Source: Pseudomonadota bacterium (GTDB lineage: Bacteria; Pseudomonadota; Gammaproteobacteria; Xanthomonadales; Xanthomonadaceae). From it: a stretch of 5,017 bases of DNA. Numbering within the stretch: the stretch's first letter is position 1; every line of letters starts with the position of its first letter. The DNA is taken from contig JAEXLY010000299.1 of NCBI GenBank assembly GCA_023444765.1, forward strand, positions 1-5,017, written 5' to 3'. This document shows, piece after piece, positions 1-5,017 of this stretch. The notes beneath the pieces were generated by a model. It worked only from the letters and a program-made list of their open reading frames with translations, was not told where the DNA came from and ran no database searches. A program made the position numbers and the translations under genes.

Positions 1-298
1 GCGCACGACGTGCCCGTCCGGTCCGTCCGTCGCGCGCTGCGCCGGCCGGGGCGGGCCACTGCGTAGGGCGCAAGACCGTCCCGCCCAGCACGGCGCCGAG
101 GCAGGTGTCGCGACGGCAACCGGTCCCGCTGCGGCGCATTGCCACCACGGCCGCGAACCCCGTGCGTCGCGCGCCGCCCGACCCTGCCAGCGCCATCTCC
201 GGCTTGCTTCTCGCAATGGGCCGGGCGCCTGTTGCGGGGCAGGGCCCTGACTGGCCCTCGAACCCGCGCGCGCGGCGCGTGGCGGGGCGCCGCACGCG
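1..298. other. Gene-free region downstream of the reductase gene
   Basis: I find no gene that can be supported here. A forward GTG-initiated frame from 105 runs about 100 bases into the antisense of the reductase gene and its product is Arg/Pro/Ala-rich, typical of a GC shadow. Forward frame 1 is open from the left edge to a TAG at 64-66, so the last ~21 codons of a rightward gene could lie there, but the peptide (Arg-rich) is not recognisable. A leftward ATG at 137-139 opens a frame to the edge, also without protein-like character. The stretch holds several GC-rich inverted repeats and no tRNA. Confidence 0.5.
241..258 (-). terminator. Weak inverted repeat after the reductase gene, possible terminator
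   Basis: The arms AGGGCC (241-246) and GGCCCT (253-258) are perfectly complementary, with a 6-base loop. They lie about 40 bases beyond the reductase stop codon on its strand. There is no T-run after the stem, so this is not a canonical intrinsic terminator. Short GC stems also arise often by chance in DNA this rich in G+C. It is listed only as the nearest candidate for ending the leftward transcript. Confidence 0.2.
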
Positions 299-1063
299 CT
301 ACTTGCTGCTGACGTACTTCTCGCGGCGGATCTGCGGCACCGGCAAGCCCGCCTCCTTGAGCGCCTCGAAGCAGGCATCGACCATGTTGGGGTTGCCGCA
401 CAGATAGGCGATGTCGCCGGCGGGATCGGGGGCGAACTCGGGCAGGAACTGCTGCACGTAGCCATGACGCACATCGGGGTGGGCATGCGGCGAACCGTCC
501 GCGGGCAGCTCGCGGGAAAAGCACGGCACGAAACGGAAGCCGGGATGGCGCTGCGCGAACGCGCGGAACTCTTCGCCGTACAGCAACTCGGCCGGCGTGC
601 GTGCGCCGAACAGCAGCACGACCTCGATTCCGCGCTCGGCGATCGCCTGCGCCAGCAGCGGCAGCATGGCGCGGTACGGGGTGACGCCGGTTCCGGTCCC
701 GATCAGCAGGTAGCGGCGGTTGCCATCGCGTGGCATCAGGCAGAATCGGCCGAACGGACCGCTGGCCTGGACCGTGCCGCCTTCCTCCAGTCCCTCGAAC
801 AGCGCGGTGGCCGCGCCGCCGGGCACGTAGCTCACCGCGATCTCGACCGCATCGCCCGGTCCCAGCGCGTGGTCGTGGATCGTCGCCAGCGAGTAGGAGC
901 GCTTGGTCGGCGTGCCGTCGGCGTAGTGGAAATGCACCTGGATGAACTGGCCGGGGATGAAATCCAGCGGCTGCCCGTCGTCGCGAGTGAAGGTGAGGTG
1001 CGCGACCGACGGCGCGAGCATGCGCCGGCCGGTGAGTCTGAGCGGGAACTGGACGATGGCCAA
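299..1063 (-). CDS. Ferredoxin/flavodoxin-NADP reductase-type flavoprotein
   Basis: This 254-residue protein has the full two-domain FNR architecture: an N-terminal FAD-binding barrel (about 1-110) and a C-terminal NAD(P)-binding domain (about 115-250). Visible motifs are GQF (38-40), the flavin-binding RSYS (55-58), GPFGRF (102-107), the pyridine-nucleotide loop GTGTGVTPYRAM (122-133), LLFGAR (150-155) and CGNPNMV (222-228). The C-terminus REKYVSSK puts Tyr250 where the family places an aromatic residue near the FAD, followed by a short tail as in subclass I bacterial enzymes. There is no CxxxxCxxC cluster, so it has no built-in 2Fe-2S domain. The expected role is cytosolic electron transfer between NADPH and ferredoxin or flavodoxin, but a flavin- or other oxidoreductase partner is possible. 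The start is an uncommon TTG at 1063. No ATG lies upstream before the in-frame stop at 1109-1111, and the next Met (residue 15, codon at 1019-1021) would remove the first beta strand. It is divergent from the ABC operon. Confidence 0.88.
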   Translation of the reverse strand: MAIVQFPLRLTGRRMLAPSVAHLTFTRDDGQPLDFIPGQFIQVHFHYADGTPTKRSYSLATIHDHALGPGDAVEIAVSYVPGGAATALFEGLEEGGTVQASGPFGRFCLMPRDGNRRYLLIGTGTGVTPYRAMLPLLAQAIAERGIEVVLLFGARTPAELLYGEEFRAFAQRHPGFRFVPCFSRELPADGSPHAHPDVRHGYVQQFLPEFAPDPAGDIAYLCGNPNMVDACFEALKEAGLPVPQIRREKYVSSK

Positions 1064-1067
1064 GGCG

Positions 1068-1073
1068 AGTATG
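1068..1073 (-). promoter_or_regulatory. Possible -10 hexamer for the reductase gene
   Basis: The minus strand reads CATACT here, a near match to the sigma-70 -10 consensus. It lies only 4 bases before the TTG start. If used, it would give a transcript starting at or within the first codon, so it is either a leaderless promoter or a chance match. I see no convincing -35 element. Confidence 0.15.
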
Positions 1074-1109
1074 GGACGCTCCGGCCCGGGAGTGGACCGA
1101 TGGGCCGCC

Positions 1110-1115
1110 TATACT
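1110..1115 (+). promoter_or_regulatory. Possible -10 hexamer for the ABC transporter operon
   Basis: TATACT matches the sigma-70 -10 consensus in five of six positions and is the most AT-rich spot in a very GC-rich divergent gap. Transcription would start near 1121-1123. That leaves a leader of about 44 bases before the ATG at 1166, but only about 5 bases before the alternative GTG at 1127. No clear -35 element is visible at the usual spacing (about 1085-1092 reads GC-rich). An activator or another sigma factor may be involved, or the match may be chance. Confidence 0.35.
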
Positions 1116-1165
1116 AGCGGCTTGCCGTGCAGGCCGCGGCCAACGCCCACGCGACGATCCCCCAG

Positions 1166-2134
1166 ATGATCACCGATCCCCCTGTGGCTCCGGGCGCGCC
1201 CGCGCTGCGGATCCGCGACCTTCGCAAGACCTACGACAACGGCGTCCAGGCACTCAAGGGCGTCTCGCTGGACGTGCAGCCGGGGGATTTCTACGCCCTG
1301 CTCGGGCCCAACGGCGCCGGCAAGAGCACCCTGATCGGGATCATCTCCTCGCTGGTGAACAAGAGCGGCGGGGAGGCCTCTGTGTTCGGCATCGACCTGG
1401 CCGCGCAGCGCGGCATGGCCATGCGCCAGGTCGGCCTGGTGCCGCAGGAGATCAACTTCAACATGTTCGAGAAGCCGCTCGACATCCTGGTTAACTACGC
1501 CGGCTTCTACGGCGTGCCGCGGCGCGAGGCGCTGGTGCGCGCCGAGCAGGAACTCAAGCGCGCCTTCCTGTGGGACAAGGCGCGGATGATGAGCCGCACG
1601 CTCTCGGGCGGCATGAAGCGGCGGCTGATGATCGCGCGGGCGATGATGACCCGGCCGCGGCTGCTGATCCTGGACGAGCCCACCGCCGGCGTGGGCATGG
1701 AGATCCGCCGCGACAAGTGGCGCGTGCTGCGCGAGATCAACGCCGCCGGCACCACGATCATCCTCACCACCCACTACCTGGAGGAAGCCGAGTCGCTGTG
1801 CCGCAACCTGGCGATCATCGACCACGGCACCATCGTCGAGCAGGGGCCGATGCGCGCGCTGCTGGCCAAGCTCGATGTCGAGGGCTTCCTGTTCGACGTC
1901 GAGGGCACGCTCCCCGCGGCGCTGCCGGCGATCGAAGGCGCCACCCTGGTGGCGGTCGACGACCACACGCTCGACCTCGACATGCCGCGGGCGATGGACC
2001 TCAACCGCGTGTTCGCCGCCTTCGACGCGGCCGGCATCCGCGTGCGCTCGATGCGCACCAAGTCCAACCGGCTGGAAGAGCTGTTCGTGCGCATGACCGG
2101 CAGCGGCGCGGCCCAGCAGGAGCAGGCCGCATGA
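1166..2134 (+). CDS. yadG: ABC-2 exporter ATP-binding protein, YadG-like
   Basis: This 322-residue ATPase powers a membrane exporter with the permease that follows. Counting from the ATG at 1166, it shows Walker A GPNGAGKST (47-55), the Q-loop in VPQE (Gln94), the signature LSGGM (146-150), Walker B LLILDEP with catalytic Glu171, and the H-loop His203 in TTHYLEEAE. A C-terminal extension of about 85 residues, ending in the RTKSNRLEELF region, is the one typical of E. coli YadG, as are the stretches YALLGPNGAGKST and IISSLVNK. The D-loop is unusual: it reads AGVG (174-177), where YadG and most ABC proteins have Asp in the last position. A GTG at 1127 in the same frame would add 13 residues without similarity to YadG. 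Neither start has a clear ribosome-binding site, and I prefer the ATG because it leaves a normal leader after the TATACT box. The substrate is unknown. Confidence 0.93.
   Translation: MITDPPVAPGAPALRIRDLRKTYDNGVQALKGVSLDVQPGDFYALLGPNGAGKSTLIGIISSLVNKSGGEASVFGIDLAAQRGMAMRQVGLVPQEINFNMFEKPLDILVNYAGFYGVPRREALVRAEQELKRAFLWDKARMMSRTLSGGMKRRLMIARAMMTRPRLLILDEPTAGVGMEIRRDKWRVLREINAAGTTIILTTHYLEEAESLCRNLAIIDHGTIVEQGPMRALLAKLDVEGFLFDVEGTLPAALPAIEGATLVAVDDHTLDLDMPRAMDLNRVFAAFDAAGIRVRSMRTKSNRLEELFVRMTGSGAAQQEQAA
2118..2122 (+). promoter_or_regulatory. Ribosome-binding site of the permease gene
   Basis: AGGAG lies 8 bases before the ATG at 2131, inside the 3' end of the ATPase gene. It decides the permease start: the alternative in-frame ATG at 2140 would be 17 bases away, too far. 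Initiation is therefore expected at the ATGA overlap, coupled to termination of the upstream gene. Confidence 0.65.
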
Positions 2135-2946
2135 GCCGGATGTCGACCGACGCCACCACGACCACGGCGCAGGACGCGGCCCGTCGCGACTGGATCGCGC
2201 TGGGCACGGTCACGCGCCGCGAGATCATGCGCATCCTGCGCATCTGGAGCCAGACCCTGGTGCCGCCCGCGATCACCATGGTGCTGTACTTCCTGATCTT
2301 CGGGCAGCTGATCGGCTCGCGCATCGGCGACATGGGCGGTTACACCTACATGGAGTTCATCGTCCCGGGCCTGGTGATGATGAGCGTGATCCAGAACAGC
2401 TACGGCAACATCTCCTCGAGCTTCTTCGGCGCCAAGTTCGGGCGCCACGTCGAGGAACTCCTGGTCAGCCCGATGCCGAGCTGGGTGATCCTGGGCGGCT
2501 ACGTCGCCGGCGCGGTCATGCGCGGGCTGATGGTGGGCGTGATCGTGCTGTGCATCGCGATGCTGTTCACCAGCGTGCGCGTGCCGCACCCGCTGGTGAC
2601 GCTAACCACGGTGTTGCTGGGCGCGACGATCTTCTCGCTGGCCGGCTTCGTCAACGCGATCTACGCCAGGAAGTTCGACGACGTGGCGATCGTGCCGACC
2701 TTCATCCTGACCCCGCTCACCTACCTCGGCGGCGTGTTCTATTCGATCACCCTGCTGCCGGGCTGGGCGCAGGCGGCCACGCACGCCAATCCCATCTTCT
2801 ACATGGTCAACGCCTTCCGCTACGGCCTGCTGGGCACGTCGGACGTGCCGCTGTGGATCGCCTACGCATTGATGCTTTTCTTCGTCGCACTGCTGGGAGG
2901 GCTGTCGTTGTGGCTGCTCAGGCGCGGCGTGGGCCTGCGCAGCTGA
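2131..2946 (+). CDS. yadH: ABC-2 type exporter permease, YadH-like
   Basis: This is a 271-residue integral inner-membrane protein, the usual length for ABC-2 permeases. A soluble, Thr/Ala-rich N-terminus of about 40 residues leads into an amphipathic segment with REIMRILRIWSQT. About six hydrophobic segments follow, near 42-62, 73-95, 118-147, 156-176, 187-208 and 242-264. The NPIFYMVNAFRYGLLG stretch (220-235) before the last helix, and the FVPG-like FIVPGLVMM (76-84), are characteristic of the ABC2_membrane family and of E. coli YadH. It should dimerise and pair with the YadG-like ATPase to export an unknown substrate; related pairs carry lipids, polysaccharides or drugs. The ATG overlaps the ATPase stop (ATGA) and is preceded by AGGAG. 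The frame stays open upstream to 1570, but that part is out-of-frame shadow of the ATPase gene. Confidence 0.93.
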   Translation: MSRMSTDATTTTAQDAARRDWIALGTVTRREIMRILRIWSQTLVPPAITMVLYFLIFGQLIGSRIGDMGGYTYMEFIVPGLVMMSVIQNSYGNISSSFFGAKFGRHVEELLVSPMPSWVILGGYVAGAVMRGLMVGVIVLCIAMLFTSVRVPHPLVTLTTVLLGATIFSLAGFVNAIYARKFDDVAIVPTFILTPLTYLGGVFYSITLLPGWAQAATHANPIFYMVNAFRYGLLGTSDVPLWIAYALMLFFVALLGGLSLWLLRRGVGLRS

Positions 2947-3887
2947 TGCGGATCCTCGTGCTCGGCGCGGGCGGCACCGGCGGCTACTTCGGTGGGCGCC
3001 TGGCGCAGTCGGGCGCCGACGTGAACTTCCTGGTGCGTCCGGCGCGCGCGGCGCAGCTGCGCCGCGACGGCCTGCGCATCCGCAGTCCGCTGGGCGATGC
3101 GCAGCTTGCGGTGGGCACGCTCACCGCCGACGACCTGGCCGCCGCCGTCGCGTTGGCGCCTTTCGATCTGGCGATCCTCTCGTGCAAGGCGTACGACCTG
3201 GCCGACGCGATCGACGCGGTCGCGCCCGCCATGGGCGCCGGCACCACGCTGTTGCCGATCCTCAATGGCCTGCTGCACTACGACGCGCTGGACGCGCGCT
3301 TCGGAAGGGCCCGCGTGCTCGGCGGGCTGTGCTTCATCAGCGTGGTCAAGGACGACGACGGCAGCATCCTTCACCTGGGGCGACCGGCGTCGGTCACCTT
3401 CGGCGAGCGCGATGGCGGCAGCAGTGCGCGCGTCGAGGCGATCGCCGCACTCTGTGCGCAGGCGGGCATCGACCACAGGCCGAGCCAGGACATCGCGCAG
3501 GAGCAGTGGATCAAGTTCAGCTTCCTAGCCTCGCTCGCCGCGGGCACCTGCCTGATGCGCGCCAGCGTCGGCGGCATCGCCGGCTGCGAAGGTGGCGCCG
3601 ACTTCATGGCCGCGCTGCACGAGGAATGCCTGGCGGTGGCCGCGGCCGTCGGCCAGCCGGTGCCGGAGAGGGCTCGCGAAATCGCCCGCGCCAGCCTGGT
3701 CGACCCGGCTTCGGATGTGAAGGCATCGATGCTGCGCGACCTGGAAGCGGGCCAGCGCGTCGAGGCCGCGCACATCGTCGGCGACATGTGGCGGCGTGCG
3801 CGCGCCGCCGGCATCGACGCGCCACGGCTGCAGGCGGCCTGGGTGCATCTGCAGCGTTACGAGACCGCCGGGGCAGCAGGCGGCTGA
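2946..3887 (+). CDS. Ketopantoate reductase family (PanE/ApbA) oxidoreductase
   Basis: This 313-residue protein is close to the family's usual length of about 300. The N-terminal Rossmann domain starts with MRILVLGAGGTGGYFGG, whose GxGxxG loop (7-12) binds NADP(H). CKAYD with Lys81 and LNG with Asn107 correspond to E. coli PanE Lys72 and Asn98. The helical C-terminal domain keeps the catalytic Lys (Lys190 in WIKF) and the SMLRDLEAGQRVE element, with Ser261 and Glu273 matching Ser244 and Glu256. Two substrate-contacting asparagines of classical PanE (Asn180 and Asn184) are replaced by Leu194 and Ala198. The predicted reaction is NADPH-dependent reduction of a 2-keto acid. Ketopantoate (pantothenate and CoA synthesis) is the family default but is uncertain here. 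The ATG shares a base with the permease stop (TGATG) and has no clear ribosome-binding site, so translation is probably coupled. No other pantothenate gene is in the window. Confidence 0.88.
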   Translation: MRILVLGAGGTGGYFGGRLAQSGADVNFLVRPARAAQLRRDGLRIRSPLGDAQLAVGTLTADDLAAAVALAPFDLAILSCKAYDLADAIDAVAPAMGAGTTLLPILNGLLHYDALDARFGRARVLGGLCFISVVKDDDGSILHLGRPASVTFGERDGGSSARVEAIAALCAQAGIDHRPSQDIAQEQWIKFSFLASLAAGTCLMRASVGGIAGCEGGADFMAALHEECLAVAAAVGQPVPERAREIARASLVDPASDVKASMLRDLEAGQRVEAAHIVGDMWRRARAAGIDAPRLQAAWVHLQRYETAGAAGG

Positions 3888-3911
3888 CCGCAGAGGATTG
3901 TCTGCGACGCG

Positions 3912-3929
3912 CGGGCGCGTCCGCGCCCG
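3912..3929. terminator. GC-rich hairpin in the convergent gap, possible bidirectional terminator
   Basis: CGGGCGCG (3912-3919) and CGCGCCCG (3922-3929) are perfect 8-base complementary arms around a 2-base centre. The hairpin begins 25 bases after the PanE-like stop, between two convergent genes. No T-run follows on either strand, so it is not a classical intrinsic terminator. Position and strength make it the best candidate for ending the ABC operon transcript. The rest of the 3888-4101 gap contains no supportable gene. Confidence 0.35.
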
Positions 3930-4100
3930 GTGCCTGCACGGCTGTCCGACGGGTTTCGCGCCGGTCCTGCGTTGCGGCGTTGATGCCCCTTTCCGCCGGG
4001 CGTCGCGGCCGCGCGGCCGTGCCTGATCCGGCAACGACGGCGGGCGCCGCAAGGGCGGGGAGCCGCCACGCACGACCCGGCGCGACCGCGCGGGCCGACT

Positions 4101-4121
4101 CCTACCTCAGCGTGAGGTAGG
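4101..4121 (-). repeat. Perfect inverted repeat over the stop codon of the module protein gene
   Basis: CCTACCTCA (4101-4109) and TGAGGTAGG (4113-4121) form perfect 9-base arms around a 3-base loop. The repeat covers the last five codons and the TAG stop of the leftward gene. Unlike most palindromes here it is not made only of G and C. No T-run follows on the minus strand. It could stabilise the mRNA 3' end, contribute to termination, or be chance. Confidence 0.5.
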
Positions 4122-5017
4122 TGGCGTGCCATTGCAGCGGGTCGTCGGTGTTGTTGTCCTGGAACAGGGTGCTGCCGCGGCCGTCGCCGTTGAGGCCGAG
4201 CCCGAGCAGATGGTGGTCGCTGTTGGTGAAGGTGAACTCGAAGCCCTGCAGGGCATCGATGCGCGTCGCCGCACTCGCCCGACGGTGGCGGTCGGTGCCC
4301 GAGAGCGCGCCGGTCGCGACGACCTGGTGGTTGGGGATCCAGGCGTACTGCACGACGACGCGGTAGCCGCGATAGGGTCCGGAGCGCGCGCCGATCGCAC
4401 GGGCCGCGCCACGCGTGCCGGCGACCACGCTGCCGGCCTCCATCAGGCCGGGCAGGGGCACGGCCAGGCTCGCGGCCATCGCTCCCAGGCTCGCCTCGAG
4501 GCCGCGGACATCCAGCCCCTGGTCGTCGGTGAGCGAGACCCGGGCCACGTTGCGCGCCGAGTCGAGCCAGACGCCGATGTTGCGCAGGTTGGCATCGGTG
4601 CCGTCGCTGCGGCGGAACTCGAATCCCGACAGCACCAGCGTCGAATCGCGTGGCGCCTGCCCGGGCAGCGGGATGTCGAACTTGCCGCCACCATCCGCGC
4701 TCACCTGCTGCACGCGCGCGGCCGGCAGCGAGGTCAGCAGCACGCGGCCCGCGAACGGGTCGTCGCCGTTCCGGTCGGCCAGCGCCAGCTGCGCGAAGCG
4801 TTCCTCCCCCAGCACGCCGATCCGGCGCAGCTTGTGGTCGCCGTTGAGGAAGCGCAGTTCGAAGCCGGCCAGCGCCCAGCCGCCGGGCAGCGGCTTCTCG
4901 AGCGCGGCCGGGCCGCTGTCGCGCAGCCCCTGGATCGACGCACGGTGCAGCTCGAGGTGGCCGCGCGGCGGCGGCGGGATCACCCCGGTGGCGTAGGGCG
5001 CGCCCGGCACCCTGCGC
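4102..5017 (-). CDS. Three-module protein of unknown function (probably partial at N-terminus)
   Basis: I do not recognise the family. The frame is open to the right edge. A GTG at 5008-5010 could start a 302-residue protein, but the codons before it are also open (Arg-Arg) and no ribosome-binding site can be judged, so the gene is probably cut. Counting from that GTG, three divergent copies of a module are visible. Their cores are LAGFELRFLNGDHKLRRIGV (47-66), LSGFEFRRSDGTDANLRNIG (127-146) and LQGFEFTFTNSDHHLLGLGL (254-273). Copies 1 and 2 are preceded by PLPG (40-43, 114-117). Copies 1 and 3 continue into DRNGDDP (79-85) and DNNTDDP (285-291), then a hydrophobic strand (RVLLTSLP, HATYLTL). 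Copy 2 has TDDQG there and a longer, Ala/Gly-rich insertion (about 169-212, containing another PLPG) before VVVQYAWIP. The alternation suggests beta-rich modules, possibly binding a metal through the Asp/Asn loops (inference). No signal peptide or membrane segment is seen in the visible part. Confidence 0.75.
   Translation of the reverse strand, partial: RRVPGAPYATGVIPPPPRGHLELHRASIQGLRDSGPAALEKPLPGGWALAGFELRFLNGDHKLRRIGVLGEERFAQLALADRNGDDPFAGRVLLTSLPAARVQQVSADGGGKFDIPLPGQAPRDSTLVLSGFEFRRSDGTDANLRNIGVWLDSARNVARVSLTDDQGLDVRGLEASLGAMAASLAVPLPGLMEAGSVVAGTRGAARAIGARSGPYRGYRVVVQYAWIPNHQVVATGALSGTDRHRRASAATRIDALQGFEFTFTNSDHHLLGLGLNGDGRGSTLFQDNNTDDPLQWHATYLTLR

Noticed and set aside
61..71. 11-base direct repeat GCGTAGGGCGC also present at 4991-5001
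   Set aside because: Exact 11-mers are expected a few times by chance in 5 kb, and the flanks differ, so it is not evidence of an attachment site or element ends.
1..139. Leftward frame from ATG 137-139 open to the left edge, possible start of a partial gene
   Set aside because: The 46-codon product is Arg-rich and unlike any family I know. Its third-position GC is lower than in the real genes, and no strong ribosome-binding site precedes it.
250..275. Minus-strand GGGTTCGAGGG, resembling a tRNA T-loop
   Set aside because: The flanking bases do not form a 5-base T-stem, and no acceptor, D or anticodon arms can be built around it.
105..407. Rightward GTG-initiated frame of about 100 codons overlapping the reductase gene antisense
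   Set aside because: The product is Arg/Pro/Ala-rich with no motif, and about a third of it is antisense to a well-supported gene; this is expected of GC-rich DNA.
4006..4019. 14-base perfect palindrome CGGCCGCGCGGCCG in the convergent gap, overlapping a GCGGCCGC site
   Set aside because: Pure G/C palindromes arise easily at this base composition, and it has no loop, T-run or partner copy nearby.
3182..4120. Long rightward frame overlapping the PanE-like gene and running into the convergent gap
   Set aside because: It is the +1-type shadow of the PanE-like gene, highly Arg/Ala/Gly-rich with no motif; the real frame carries the full Rossmann and C-terminal signatures.

Overview
The window is very GC-rich (roughly 70%), tightly packed DNA with strongly GC-biased third codon positions. 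The protein types and their relatives, as I remember them, suggest a gammaproteobacterium of the Xanthomonadaceae (Lysobacter/Luteimonas/Xanthomonas-like). This is an inference, because no rRNA or other taxonomic marker is present. I see no mobile element, CRISPR array, tRNA or rRNA.

Layout: (1) Positions 1-298 hold no gene I can support; the region lies downstream of the first gene and has only weak GC-rich inverted repeats. (2) A ferredoxin/flavodoxin-NADP reductase-type flavoprotein (299-1063, minus) reads leftward. (3) A short divergent region (about 1064-1165) separates it from a rightward, translationally coupled three-gene operon. That operon is an ABC ATPase (YadG-like, 1166-2134), an ABC-2 permease (YadH-like, 2131-2946) and a ketopantoate-reductase-family oxidoreductase (2946-3887). 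The genes join by ATGA and TGATG overlaps. (4) A 214-bp convergent gap (3888-4101) contains a strong GC hairpin. (5) A leftward gene of unknown function (4102 to the right edge, probably cut by the window end) encodes three divergent copies of a module with the core GFEF-x-F-x-N-x-DH-x-L.

The ABC ATPase and permease together should form a homodimeric-type ABC-2 exporter of unknown substrate. The PanE-family enzyme is cotranscribed with it, but nothing in the sequence shows a biochemical link. The most notable points are three. The ATPase has glycine in place of the usual D-loop aspartate. The PanE-like enzyme keeps the catalytic Lys, Ser and Glu but lacks the substrate-binding asparagines of classical ketopantoate reductase. 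The three-module protein at the right edge, with DxNxDDP loops, is a family I cannot name. Nothing here proves a new multi-gene system; the repeat protein is the best candidate for something undescribed.
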